Both the position numbers and the translations under genes were made by a program. From assembly GCF_000190415.1 (NCBI RefSeq), contig NZ_AEWF01000002.1:326081-390080 (forward strand): a stretch of 64,000 bases of DNA. Reading direction: 5' to 3'. Below the pieces are notes generated by a model. That model was given only the letters and a program-made list of their open reading frames with translations, was not told the DNA's origin and did not search any database. The stretch is from Candidatus Odyssella thessalonicensis L13. GTDB taxonomy: Bacteria > Pseudomonadota > Alphaproteobacteria > Paracaedibacterales > Paracaedibacteraceae. This document shows positions 37,922 through 49,094 of the stretch, in pieces (positions within the stretch are counted from its first letter, which is position 1; every line of letters begins with the position of its first letter).

Positions 37922-37946
37922 TAGCAAAACAAAGGAGATATGAATA

Positions 37947-38237
37947 ATGAAGTTCAGACCATTACATGATCGTGTGCTTGTGAAGCGGATTGAATCCGAA
38001 GAAAAAACTAAATCTGGTATTATTATCCCCGATACAGCAAAAGAAAAGCCTCAAGAAGGTGAGGTTATCGCTGTTGGTTCTGGTCTGCGTAAAGAAGATG
38101 GAGCAGTTGTTCCTCTGGATGTAAAAGTTGGTGATCGGATCCTATTTGGCAAATGGTCCGGCACGGAGATAAAAATTGAGGGCAATGAATTCTTGGTGAT
38201 GAAAGAATCCGATATAATGGGAATTCTAGCTGCCTAA
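37947..38237 (+). CDS. groES: Co-chaperonin GroES
   Basis: GroES is the heptameric lid of the GroEL folding chamber. The 96-residue sequence is of standard length, with [20 protein letters not shown], the mobile loop [20 protein letters not shown] and the roof beta-hairpin region. GGAGATATGAATA precedes the ATG. It is the first gene of the HrcA/CIRCE-controlled groESL operon. The gap to groEL is 115 bases, longer than usual, but with no promoter or terminator that I can identify. Confidence 0.98.
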   Translation: MKFRPLHDRVLVKRIESEEKTKSGIIIPDTAKEKPQEGEVIAVGSGLRKEDGAVVPLDVKVGDRILFGKWSGTEIKIEGNEFLVMKESDIMGILAA

Positions 38238-38340
38238 ACTTTGGGAGCCGAGTGGGGATAGCCTCTCCATTAAAGCTGATGGAGCGCATAGTTATTTATA
38301 CTTGGCCCTTAAAGAAGTTATTAAGAAATTTTATGATTAA

Positions 38341-40005
<1,665 letters not shown>

Positions 40006-40033
40006 TCCAAGCCATCTTCATAATGCTATCAAG

Positions 40034-40058
40034 AAAGGTACCTTCGGGTACCTTTTTT
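40034..40058 (+). terminator. Rho-independent terminator of groESL
   Basis: AAGGTACC-TTCG-GGTACCTT is a perfect 8-bp stem with a stable TTCG loop, followed by a T run, 28 bases after the groEL stop. Confidence 0.92.
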
Positions 40059-40597
40059 ATAAAGTTGTATTGAGGAAGAGTTTTAGTGCCTTAACGGCTT
40101 GTCTCCATAAATCAGTTGTATGTGTAATTAAGGATGTCCATTCTTTTTATAAATGCTGCTAAATAGGCCTGTGTAATACATCAAGATCTTTTAAGGAAGG
40201 AGTCGCAGTTAATTGCTTTCTATACGCTAAGGCTTTCAAAGACAAAGGAATTCACTTAATGGCCCTATGCAAGAAGAATAGAAAGAATAAGAGTCAAGAG
40301 GCGTGAACTTTGATAGGATATAAACAAGTGGTAGATTGTCGAGCGCTGCTAGGCTGGGATGAAATCAGCTCGCCTATTGCTGATTAGATTTGATAAAAAT
40401 ATCAGTGTTTTTCAAGCCTTTTTCTCTCTTTTAATCCGTTACTATTTATAGAACGCTCACCTTCTGAGTCTTTAGGATAGGTTTTAAGGAATAAATAACT
40501 TGAAGCAATACTTTTCTTGTAATATTAAAATAAGAACCCCTATCTAGAGCTATAAAGTATAGAACTTTATAGTATTCAATTTTACCGGAGATCGTAA
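40059..40597. other. Intergenic region after groEL, no gene seen
   Basis: About 540 bases without a plausible coding frame or RNA gene. A short hairpin is possible around 40350-40376 (TAGGC/GCCTA arms). It ends in the ribosome site of the next gene (CGGAGATCG). Confidence 0.5.
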
Positions 40598-40891
40598 ATG
40601 ATTTTAAAATGCTTAGCTGCCAGTTCAATGGTATTAGCAGCTTCTGCCTCTGATTCTGTTCTGTTGGAGCAACAACCCTTTACTGCCATGCATAAGGATG
40701 GTCAGCAGAAATTTGATGAATTGATGTCGGAAATTCCACTTCAGCATAAACAAGCTTTCGTCGAGAAAATTAACCAAGTAAAAACTCTGGCTCACGAGAA
40801 GGCAATTAATTCAATAGAAAACACTTTTGACGTTTCTTACGTATTTAACTATTGCTTCCATGATTCAAAATATTACTTCAATTTAGAGTGA
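40598..40891 (+). CDS. Small exported protein of unknown function
   Basis: This 97-residue product has a signal peptide (MILKCLAASSMVLAASAS) and a good ribosome site (CGGAG 7-8 bases upstream). The mature part is helical and charged (HKDGQQKFDELMSEIPLQHK, AFVEKINQVKTLAHEKAI), then changes to an aromatic tail (YVFNYCFHDSKYYF), which could mean that the original gene was longer and its end is lost. It overlaps the convergent gene's 3' end by 19 bases. No family is recognised. Confidence 0.5.
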   Translation: MILKCLAASSMVLAASASDSVLLEQQPFTAMHKDGQQKFDELMSEIPLQHKQAFVEKINQVKTLAHEKAINSIENTFDVSYVFNYCFHDSKYYFNLE

Positions 40892-41562
40892 GTCGGATTA
40901 AAATACAGTCCGGCAGTTATAAGGGTAGCAGATGCTAGTACAAATTTCCAAAGCGTCGCATACTCCTTAAAAGAGCTCCATAAATCGCTCTCTAATTGAT
41001 GAATATATGCATCCATAGTCTTTACCCCAGCAAATTGCTTGCGACTATCTCGTGCTAATGCTGTCAAGGCTTCATAGCTGGTCTTAATTGCTCGCAATGC
41101 TGCTGAGTTGTCCCCATGATAAATGATAGCACCTACACTAGCTGCCGCTAAGAATGAGGGGGTAGGATTGATACCTAGTTTCTCTTGCAGAAAGTGATGG
41201 CCAACTGAAACTAATAGAAAATTCCATAGAGGTAATTTAGCTATATCTATTGCATGACCGATGAGGCCAACACTCAAACTAGGCACAGTTGCCAAGGTTA
41301 CTCCTAATGTTCTTAAACAGGAGGACTCGAAGGGCTCAAGCTGATTAAGAGCATTAGCTGTCTCCTCAGGGGAACTATTCAAGTGCTGCGTGGACGACGA
41401 ACTTCCCTCGTTTCCAAAAGAAACAATACTGAAGAGGCTTATATTTATGGTCGTGCTATGTGAGGGGGGGATTGTACTGGAATCTTAATTTTCTTGATTT
41501 GCTTCTACTTGCTGAAAATTTATACCTGCGAGCAGGCAGAGAAATATACAAAACTTATTCAT
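40873..41562 (-). pseudogene. Exported membrane protein gene interrupted by an in-frame stop
   Basis: ATG 41562 (AAAGAGAAC upstream) begins a textbook signal peptide (MNKFCIFLCLLAGINFQQVEA), but the frame meets TAA at 41485-41487 after NQEN. The same frame is then open for 203 codons: a Ser/Thr-rich linker (STIPPSHSTTINISLFS), then hydrophobic segments (LGVTLATVPSLSVGLIGHAI, LWNFLLVSV, FVLASATLITAGLYF) and a helical middle (YEALTALARDSRKQFAG). The in-frame alignment of signal peptide and body suggests a nonsense mutation in one gene. A shorter product from TTG 41382 is possible but would lack the signal. Confidence 0.6.
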
Positions 41563-42115
41563 AAAAGTTCTCTTTCTTATAATAATTTATATTTGATGAG
41601 TATTAAAATTATCCTTGTTGATAACCCTTAATACGGCTGACATTAAAGCAGGCAGGTGAAAATATATCAATATAAGAATATTTAAGTTTGCTGAGGCCTT
41701 GATATACAATTCATCAGGCAAGAGGAGTAAAAGCCATACAAATCTCAGTTCTACAAGAAAGTTAAATTGTTTCTTGTGGTGTGCTCTCCTGGGGCATTTT
41801 TTTGTTTAAAGGAAATAAAAGCCTGCAATGTAAGCTGATTATTACTCCATTACTTGGGGGGAAAGCAAGGCGGGAGATTTTTTCTATAAGAGATACAAAT
41901 GAAAAATGGAGAGGACAAGCTCGCTTGTTAGGGGAGATAAGGCCTCCCGTGGTGCCTTATATGGTAATCCTTCTTTACCAGGAAAAAGTAATTCAATATT
42001 TGTTTATTTAAGAGTATCGTGGATGACTGATTATTTTGATTTTTTAACATTAATAAAGATAAGGGCAGGATGGCCTTAGGGTTTAAGGTTAACCCTCTTC
42101 AGAAAGAATTAGGTC
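41563..42115. other. Intergenic region, no convincing gene
   Basis: About 550 AT-rich bases between divergent genes. A 76-codon plus frame at 41781-42011 lacks a ribosome site and family features and is not called. Promoters for both flanking genes must lie here but none stands out. Confidence 0.5.
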
Positions 42116-44356
42116 ATGAGCGAGCATTCAAAACATTTTTATCGAATATTAGTATTAACATTTACTTTTACTCACCTCGCCTTAAGTATGGATTCCCTAG
42201 AAGAAACTGAAGAAAGTAAGCCGTTAAGCGGCACTAATTTGCTGCAATCCTTCACCCAAGTGCCATTTAATATAATCTCTTGGGTTAGCGGCTTTATTAA
42301 AAGCGCTGGGCCAAATGTTATAGAGGAGAGGTTGCCCCAGAGCGTCCAAGAAAGTGAAGTGTTGAGTCCAGCAACCAGGCGTGAGATAAAAATTGATCAG
42401 CTTTGCACCAAGATTGCTTGGCATCGACCGTGGCAACCCTTTGAAACTTGCCGGAGCGTTGAAGAACTTACACATATGCTGCAGCCGTTGTCCTGTGAAG
42501 AATTAGAAGTAATAGTCGAGAATAAAAAATTTCTTAATGTGTTCCGTAAACTCCGCACGGTGAGTCAAGAGAAGACTTTAACTTTTCTTGTTAAGCAATC
42601 TCCGCTCGAAAGAATCAAAATTTTCTCCCCTCTCGCTGTAATTATCGAGAGATTGACAAGAATTAATGCTAAGAATCTCGACGCGTGGCTTGACAGCTTA
42701 GCAGCCTTCAACTCCTTTGAGCGTATTAGTCTTATCCAGTCCCTGGCCCCATTAGTTAATAATTATATGGAAAAAGAGGCTTCCGGCGCAGTTAGTTATG
42801 GTACCCTTATTAAGCTAATGGATATCTTGTTAACTTTAAAAGCAGAAGAAAGAAGAAGCTTAACCAATCAAGCCGCAGAATTTGCACGGGCCCACCATTG
42901 TAAAGATATTCCCTTTCTCCTCGCGTCAATAATTCCTTTAGAAGAGCCGATCAGACAAACGGTTTGTACTTTCCTTGCGGTTGCTCCTATATTTGGCAGA
43001 TGTAACTTTGACCAGCATCCTTCTCTCTTAGAGAAGCTATTTTCTCTCATTGGTAGTTTACCTCCTGAGCTAGCCGAGACGATTGGGGAGCTCACCTTTA
43101 GCTTATTTCATTCGCAATTGGGATGGATTGAAGCTGCTATCCTTGTGGACTGTATTGAAATGTTAACTTTATTAAGTGCCCATGATTTGGACGAGCTTAA
43201 GAGATATAATTATTACTTTAGAGAGGAAGATGATAAAGATGACGGTGCCTCAGTCAAGGATTTTCTGTGTGTCTTTTGTGAGATCGAGCAAGATAGGCGC
43301 GAAAGTGTTATCCGAGAAGCTTGTCGTGGGATCGTTTTAAAATGGCGCCCCAGTAATCCTATTACCGCTTTAAGGTTCTTAAAAGATCTTCCGAGCTCTT
43401 ATCGCCAATTCCTTCTTTCCAACGGGAAAAAGGCAGATCCCGGAGAGAAAATAGGACGGTTATCTCTTAGCTGTTATAACCGCATCCCCGTGGAGGAAAG
43501 AATAGAGGTCTTTAAAGATTTCTGCTTATTTGAGGATAGCCATGTCTTCTCTTCTACGCTTTGTCCGCAATATCAGATCTTGGAAGAAATAGCATTGCTA
43601 CCGGCTCATAAGCGTAAATTTCTACTCAAATATGCCACCGACAGGGGAATAAAAATTCTTAAAAAAGCTTTTAAAATTCTTAAGTCGACCCCGGAAGATG
43701 AACTCAGTAAAAATCCTTCCTTACTCTTTCTTAACCCTTTTATTGGTCTTCCTTTAAGTTTGGAGGAGCGGCTAATACTCTCTCAGTCAGACTTAGCATT
43801 AAAATTAGAAGTGATGGAGGGGATACCTTCCCAGTGCTTTCGCCAACTAAGTAAGTCATATTTCTACAAATTTTTGATGCGGACCTCGCCTCAGGACTGT
43901 AAGTTATTTGAGCAGTATATCACAGAACTGAATCTTTCAGAGGCGGAGATCATTCAATTTGTCAGTGCTTTTGATAAAATTCCTGCGCCTAATCGAAAAG
44001 ATGTTCTGCAATACACAGCCAGTGTCATGATTTTCAGTGGATGTGATAAAAGTAATCCTCTAAAGCTGATGCAATTAATTTGTGATACGCTTCCTGAATA
44101 TCGTCCGCTAATCTGTGATTATGGACACTGGTTATTAAAAGAAGAGTTTTATCCTGATATTCAGGCATGTTTAAAAATACTTGCTGATATTACCCACCAT
44201 AAACGAGAGCTCTTGCTTCAGGAGATCCACACTTTACTAACAAAGGATAATAATAAAGCTCACACGCCAGCAAGGGCAAGCGTGAGATTGCAGGAGATAG
44301 CCGGTTTAAGTGATGAAGAGAGCTCACACCTGTTTAAGGAGGTTAACCTTAAATAA
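42116..44356 (+). CDS. Exported large helical-repeat protein (paralogue of 1920-4178)
   Basis: The 746-residue product has a signal peptide (FYRILVLTFTFTHLALS after a short polar start). The body is built from degenerate ~35-40-residue helical units with a conserved turn containing E-R (VSQEKTLTFLVKQSPLERIK, FNSFERISLIQSLAPLVN, LKAEERRSLTNQAAEFAR, RIPVEERIEVFKDF, PLSLEERLILSQ). Length, layout and repeat style match the protein at 1920-4178, so they are probably paralogues. An alpha-solenoid binding scaffold is likely; the partner and role are unknown. No catalytic motif is visible. Confidence 0.75.
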   Translation: MSEHSKHFYRILVLTFTFTHLALSMDSLEETEESKPLSGTNLLQSFTQVPFNIISWVSGFIKSAGPNVIEERLPQSVQESEVLSPATRREIKIDQLCTKIAWHRPWQPFETCRSVEELTHMLQPLSCEELEVIVENKKFLNVFRKLRTVSQEKTLTFLVKQSPLERIKIFSPLAVIIERLTRINAKNLDAWLDSLAAFNSFERISLIQSLAPLVNNYMEKEASGAVSYGTLIKLMDILLTLKAEERRSLTNQAAEFARAHHCKDIPFLLASIIPLEEPIRQTVCTFLAVAPIFGRCNFDQHPSLLEKLFSLIGSLPPELAETIGELTFSLFHSQLGWIEAAILVDCIEMLTLLSAHDLDELKRYNYYFREEDDKDDGASVKDFLCVFCEIEQDRRESVIREACRGIVLKWRPSNPITALRFLKDLPSSYRQFLLSNGKKADPGEKIGRLSLSCYNRIPVEERIEVFKDFCLFEDSHVFSSTLCPQYQILEEIALLPAHKRKFLLKYATDRGIKILKKAFKILKSTPEDELSKNPSLLFLNPFIGLPLSLEERLILSQSDLALKLEVMEGIPSQCFRQLSKSYFYKFLMRTSPQDCKLFEQYITELNLSEAEIIQFVSAFDKIPAPNRKDVLQYTASVMIFSGCDKSNPLKLMQLICDTLPEYRPLICDYGHWLLKEEFYPDIQACLKILADITHHKRELLLQEIHTLLTKDNNKAHTPARASVRLQEIAGLSDEESSHLFKEVNLK

Positions 44357-44572
44357 TGAAAGGGAGCGCTTTTTTTATAAAGGTAGATCTCTGTACAGTT
44401 TTCTTCTCTTCAGATGATACCGTTTAAATCTTAGGGCAGGGGGCCGAGCAAGCTATTGCTTCCAATCAATAGGCCTCCATAGGCGGTAGAGTATGATAGA
44501 TTCTCTTGGAGCAATTGTAAAAGGTAGCACCCAGCCATGGTGCGTCTATGGTGTTATCTTGGCTATCAATTA

Positions 44573-45463
44573 TTAACCCACACGCCAGACGCTAGGAATC
44601 TCTAAGGGCTCACTTGAGGGATTTAAAGCTAATGCATAAACCGTGTGATCATGATCCTCAGGAATAAACGGCGCTATAACCTCGCTTGGATTTCTCATCT
44701 CTTTGAGATATTGCTCAACAATAAAAGGAGGAATAACAAGGCGCAAAATCTCGACTGTGTTTATGCTAATTCCCCATAGGTCTAATAGTTTAGTCACGGC
44801 TGGATTGAAATAGGCTTCAGGGCCGTGCTCGTATGTATCAAAATATCCTGATGGGCCGCTAAATACCTTCTTCGATGCCGGTCCGACTCTTTGCTCTTTT
44901 CTGTCATGTGCTAATTTATGGTTAGTAATTGTTTGAAGTTTAAATTGCAAAGGGTGCCCATTATTGCTTAGTGTTTCGAAGGCGAGTTGAGCTATGCCAT
45001 CTTCCTGCAACTTCAATACGGCTAATGCATCGCGGCTACGAACTATCCCTGCTAGGGTGTGGCAAAATACTTCCGTCACCGAATTTTCTAAATCGTGCAA
45101 GTAAGCGGCAGCTTTGTGAATATCCTTAATTTGATACTCAAACTTCCCTTTGATTGTAAGAGGATGGTTATCCTTAGAAAGAAGAGCTTTTAGAACAGTG
45201 TTAATGGGGCGCGGCGCAAGGCTAACTGATATCACTTTTTGATAGTAGCCAGGCAGAACAAAATTTTTACCAGGCTCGAGGATAGTTTTCTTTCCCTGAT
45301 TGTTTTCAGCGACTCCCACACAGCCGTTGGGAATCTCAATAAAAGGAGAAAAAATACTGGCAGAGATTTTGAACTTAGGCTCTAGCTCATCCAGTTCCTC
45401 TCCCCCATGGCTGCCATTGCTGAGCGCTATAAAGGTTAAAAAGATGTTTAGATAGCTTTTCAT
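44573..45463 (-). CDS. Exported SPFH/Band-7-like protein
   Basis: ATG 45463 (internal to a longer frame from 45538) gives a signal peptide MKSYLNIFLTFIALSNGSHG. Residues ~40-160 follow the SPFH order: IPNGCVGVAENNQGKKTILE, PGKNFVLPGYYQKVISVSLA, PLTIKGKFEYQIKDIHKAAA, YLHDLENSVTEVFCHTLAG, IVRSRDAL. SPFH proteins (stomatin, prohibitin, flotillin, HflK/C) scaffold membrane microdomains. Most have a membrane anchor and act in the cytoplasm or periplasm; a short exported form without later helices is unusual. The C-terminal ~100 residues are unrecognised. The domain call rests on pattern, not on strict motifs. Confidence 0.6.
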   Translation of the reverse strand: MKSYLNIFLTFIALSNGSHGGEELDELEPKFKISASIFSPFIEIPNGCVGVAENNQGKKTILEPGKNFVLPGYYQKVISVSLAPRPINTVLKALLSKDNHPLTIKGKFEYQIKDIHKAAAYLHDLENSVTEVFCHTLAGIVRSRDALAVLKLQEDGIAQLAFETLSNNGHPLQFKLQTITNHKLAHDRKEQRVGPASKKVFSGPSGYFDTYEHGPEAYFNPAVTKLLDLWGISINTVEILRLVIPPFIVEQYLKEMRNPSEVIAPFIPEDHDHTVYALALNPSSEPLEIPSVWRVG

Positions 45464-45738
45464 AAATATTTTCCTATAAGTGCAAGTAGAAATCTTGGGA
45501 TGGGTGGAAAGCCGGCAACTAATAAGGTCGTGCTGCAATTTTATTAGAGCACAGTTCAGACAGGTGGCAAAATATTAGCTGTCAATAATTAAGACTATTT
45601 ATAGGTCTAAGACCATAAGTAGAGGTGCTGTTATCACAAAATGATTATTGTGGTCTATATCCCTTGTTTGTGTGGTTCAGATTTTTATTTTGATTTCAAT
45701 AAAGGAAAGAAACTTTTAAGGGACTGTTTAGCTACAGG

Positions 45739-45791
45739 CGGGGGGATTTCAATAGCTGATGCAGGTAAGTCTCAGCAAAGCTTCCCCCCCG
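45739..45791. other. Nested stem-loop downstream of the riboflavin-kinase-like gene
   Basis: CGGGGGGA (45739-45746) pairs with TCCCCCC and the flanking G (to 45791), enclosing GCTGA/TCAGC (45754-45758 with 45771-45775). It starts 10 bases after the minus-strand stop codon at 45801. There is no T tail, so it may be a 3' stabiliser rather than a terminator. Confidence 0.35.
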
Positions 45792-45800
45792 TTAACAACT

Positions 45801-46298
45801 CTACTCTTTAGAATGAGCGACTTTCTGTAAGTCTTCCCGACATAAGGCGGCATCTTTATGAATTAGTTCCTTGACTTCCTCAAAAGAAAGATTGTGTTGG
45901 GGGGCACGAATAAATGTTTTAAGTTCGACAAGGATATCTTTGCCATAGAGATTGCCGTCAAATTCAAACAAATGTGCCTCTAAAACTGCAGGTCGCCGCT
46001 GGTCAATATAAGCCATACCATCATAGCTCACGTTGTTTGCCAGGACACGACAGCTGTATACGCCATAGTTGAGCCCCGCTATTCTAACTGCAACATTTGC
46101 GGTTGGAAAATTTAGAGTTCTAGCTTCTTTTTTTCCTTCTTGAACAATGCCTTGAATCTTTAGCGGTAAAATAGGAGGAGCGATATAAAGCGCTGGCTCC
46201 AGTGGATAAGGGGTATTGGCCAGCGGTAACTCTGTACATTGACCCTTATTAAAAAAAATCTGGCCCATGGTTAAGATTAAAGGGATATATTTCTGCAA
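45801..46298 (-). CDS. Riboflavin-kinase-like protein with N-terminal export signal
   Basis: The 165-residue product is a stand-alone flavokinase domain, the C-terminal half of normal RibF, which phosphorylates riboflavin to FMN. Visible motifs: GIVQEGKKEARTLNFPTANV (family G-x-G-R-x-L-G-F-P-T-A-N), YGVYSCRV, MAYIDQRRPAVLEAHLFEFD (catalytic Glu in L-E-A-H) and GNLYGKDILVELKTFIR. The Gly before F-P-T-A-N is Asn and the first Gly-Arg pair is altered, so activity is not certain. The N-terminus MQKYIPLILTMGQIFF looks like a signal peptide; RibF is normally cytoplasmic. It may be a scavenging paralogue; the regular ribF should be elsewhere. Confidence 0.72.
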   Translation of the reverse strand: MQKYIPLILTMGQIFFNKGQCTELPLANTPYPLEPALYIAPPILPLKIQGIVQEGKKEARTLNFPTANVAVRIAGLNYGVYSCRVLANNVSYDGMAYIDQRRPAVLEAHLFEFDGNLYGKDILVELKTFIRAPQHNLSFEEVKELIHKDAALCREDLQKVAHSKE

Positions 46299-46387
46299 GT
46301 AAACTCTCCGTTGCCTGTGTGTTAATGGTAAAAGCTTCTAGTAATAAGGATATAAAATTTTCTAGTCCTCTCAAAGAAGTCCCTATA

Positions 46388-46462
46388 AAAGCTTTTAGCG
46401 CATGCTTTGATTCTTAATAAAGCCTCTGTCAAAGACCTATTGTTACTAGGCCCGCTTCTCTC
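46388..46462. repeat. 75-base direct repeat, copy 1
   Basis: This sequence, starting AAAGCTTTTAGCGCATGC and ending CCCGCTTCTCTC, recurs identically at 46525-46599. The copies are 62 bases apart, so the unit duplicated is 137 bases. Confidence 0.85.
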
Positions 46463-46524
46463 TATTTTTAAGTTCCGCCCTCCATAATTATGTCCTTGGT
46501 ATTCGTGACTGCGGCTTTGCTAAG

Positions 46525-46599
46525 AAAGCTTTTAGCGCATGCTTTGATTCTTAATAAAGCCTCTGTCAAAGACCTATTGTTACTAGGCCCGCTTCTCTC
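46525..46599. repeat. 75-base direct repeat, copy 2
   Basis: Exact second copy of 46388-46462. The remaining bases of the 46299-46718 gap show no gene. The identity of the copies points to a recent tandem duplication or a small repeated element. Confidence 0.85.
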
Positions 46600-46718
46600 A
46601 GAGCTAAGTAACTATCGCTGCTATTCTAGCTAAGATATCGCAAAAAATAAACTTTAAATTTAAATAAAATTAAATATATTCTTGGAAGTTACAATAACAA
46701 AGTGATGCAGGAGTCGGG

Positions 46719-47384
46719 ATGGTGGAAACCAATTTGTTATCTAGCTTTAAGTTTAAGAGACAGAACCTATTAAAAGTCAGCCATTGGTTTTTAGCTGGCT
46801 TGATAAATATTAAGGTGTGGTCTTGTTCTGCGTGCGATCCTCATGCCGCTGTAGAGCCAGTGGTTTTGAGATCTGCTTTAGCCGTGGCCTTGCCCACCGA
46901 AGCGGTTGTCCGTATCAACATTTATGCCCCTAGCGAAAAGCTTGAAGCAAAACAGTTAGAGGATTTTTCTGCTCTTTCTGCTGAAGCATTGAGGCGGAGT
47001 CATTATGCATTTAGTCTCATCTTCATTGGCGTCGGCATGATCTGCTTAAATGTCGCTATGACCCTAGCTTGCCCTGCCTCTGATAGGGATAGTTTTATAT
47101 GTGATGAGGTGTTTATTAAACCCTATAAAAATGCCCTGACTTATCTCGGTGGGACGCTATTCTTGCTGAGTGTTCTGGCGGATTCCGGTGAAGCAATGAC
47201 CTCCACCCAGCGAACATTAAATAAATTAAGGGAGCAAGGATTGCCTGACTTCTTGGACCATAATGCTGCAAAGTTACGGCAAAAATTAAGCAAGCGCGGT
47301 TGGTTTAGGCGTCAGCTTGATAAGTGGCTGTGGCAGGGCCGTGAAGATCAAGGTTTAGGGCTGTTGGGGATTAGTGCCGATTGA
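46719..47384 (+). CDS. Membrane protein of unknown function
   Basis: This 221-residue protein has a hydrophobic N-terminal stretch (HWFLAGLINIKVWSCSAC), an alpha-helical middle (ALPTEAVVRINIYAPSEKLE), two clear membrane helices (YAFSLIFIGVGMICLNVAMT and ALTYLGGTLFLLSVLA) and a basic cytoplasmic tail (FLDHNAAKLRQKLSKRGWFR). Ribosome site CAGGAGTCGGG precedes the ATG. I recognise no family. The layout with paired helices and a Cys-rich start resembles other small membrane proteins in this region. It is convergent with the broken F-box gene. Confidence 0.6.
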   Translation: MVETNLLSSFKFKRQNLLKVSHWFLAGLINIKVWSCSACDPHAAVEPVVLRSALAVALPTEAVVRINIYAPSEKLEAKQLEDFSALSAEALRRSHYAFSLIFIGVGMICLNVAMTLACPASDRDSFICDEVFIKPYKNALTYLGGTLFLLSVLADSGEAMTSTQRTLNKLREQGLPDFLDHNAAKLRQKLSKRGWFRRQLDKWLWQGREDQGLGLLGISAD

Positions 47385-47441
47385 ATTGCCAATATTGCGG
47401 GACTTAGAGGGAGAGCTTTGACTCTGCTCTCCTTAAGTTTG

Positions 47442-49094
47442 CTAAGCATTGTCATTATTGCGTCCCAATAGTATATTAAAGAATCTAAAGAACCAACGCA
47501 CGGGAATGGCATGAACGGGCTCGAATTCGGCCATAAAGTCGGCAAAGGCAATCTGGTCAATGGGGTCGCGGGTTTTGATTTTTTGAAAAGTATCCTGTAG
47601 GTCAACCAAGCTTAAAAATTCATCTCTGGGCTGGCCGCAATTACTATACTGGTGAAGTCTTGTTTCGCCATACTGTTCTCTGATTGTTTTAAACAGATAA
47701 AAATGTAGTAGAGCTAATCCATCTCCTTTTTTGATTTGCTCTAAAAGGTAGTCTTTTCCACTTTCCTCGGTAAAGCCATGCGAGCCGCCACATGCAGCCC
47801 AGTTAAGCCTTTCTCGCGCTGACTTTCTGCCTTGGGCTGCTTTGGCTTCGAGGTATTGTCGTCCTGTATGCCTGGTAAAGCCTAATGTAAATTTATAGGC
47901 TGCCTTACAGAGGGCAGTTTCTGCCCAATAATTCCCTCTGATGGCTTGGTTTTCTAAATAGGTTCTTCCAGTTTCAGCAGTAAATCCTACTTTCTCTTTT
48001 AAGGCCGCCTTATTAAGTCTCTTTTGGGCATTCTGATCTTTTTTTGAATGCGTTCCTCTAAGTAAGCTCGACCGATCTCCTTCGTAAATCCTAATTTTTT
48101 GCTATAAGCAGCCACCGGTCTCTCTCGTAAAACCTAATCTTTTGCGATAAGCAGCGAAATTGAGTAGCTTTTGCGTCTGCTGATCTCCTTTATAGGAGCG
48201 TTCTATAAGGTATTCTTTTATTTCTGCTTCACTAAGCAGATCAAAGTCCTCAGCAAGGTTTGGTCTATTAAGCAGGTACCAAGCTATTCGATATCCGAGG
48301 GCAGGATATTTTTTCAAGTAAGCTCGGACGACTGCTGGGGGATAGACACTGAAGCCTGAAATCATGGAGTCAGCCATTACTCGTTGGGCAAAGGCCTCCC
48401 CCGTACTGGCCCAATATTGAAGGTAATCCTTTGTAGAGTCCTGAAAATATACACTACGAATCCTAGAATAACGATCCAGTGGTATTAAGAATTCTTCAAG
48501 AAACGTTAATTTTTCTTTGCAGTTTCCTCCTTCTTCGGCAGTAAAAGCTTTGTGATACCATCGATAAAGTTCAGTTCTGCTTAATTCTGGGTCATTACCG
48601 GCAAGTGCTTTTATGGTTTCTATACGTTCCTCAAGCAACTGTCGAGCTTCATAAATTTTAGTGACATATTCTTTAAGCTGCTCTGCCACGGAGTCGATAA
48701 AAGTGGCCTCTAGGATCCAATTATAGGTCTCTGGTCTTAGAGTAATAGCCATCGGATCACGGAATTTTGTGTCGATGGCTTGAGTGACCAGCACATAGCG
48801 GCACAGGGATTTAATGTTGGCTATAGGTAAGGGAAGACCGGGGAAAGAAAGCCTAAAACGGCGCTCCCAGAAAAAGTCATCTCTAAAGAAGGGGTGGACA
48901 GCCACTAAGGTTGCTTGGCCTGATACCGGCAAATAGTCAAGAATGCTTTCCCACACTTCAGCGGGGAGGATCTCTTCAGGATGGGAAAGGGTGGGGGCAC
49001 TTTTAAAGTGATCCGACTGCGGCATAACATCGATCCCTTTAGCAACAGTAATGAGCAATAATAGACAACTAAGCAGTTTGGTTATTCTTAACAT
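47442..49094 (-). pseudogene. Exported F-box-like protein with 35-residue repeats, broken by two frameshifts
   Basis: The first 330 codons start with a signal peptide (MLRITKLLSCLLLLITVAKG) and an F-box-like segment at ~42-80 (ILPAEVWESILDYLPVSG, then V-A-V-H-P-F-F, F-F-W-E-R-R-F). The frame stops at 48102, but downstream minus frames encode more of a 35-residue repeat: LGFTKEIGRAYLEER, VGFTAETGRTYLENQ, LGFTRHTGRQYLEAK, HGFTEESGKDYLLEQ, then a unique end stopping at 47442. Adjacent repeat starts are 105 bases apart except the first pair, only 43, so a 62-base deletion caused the first shift. The second lies at the T7 run 48039-48045; eight would restore phase. The repeats are Sel1-like solenoids. 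This is the second F-box candidate in the window. Confidence 0.72.

Noticed and set aside
41781..42011. 76-codon plus-strand frame
   Set aside because: No ribosome site, no signal peptide and random-looking composition; it lies in a divergent promoter region.
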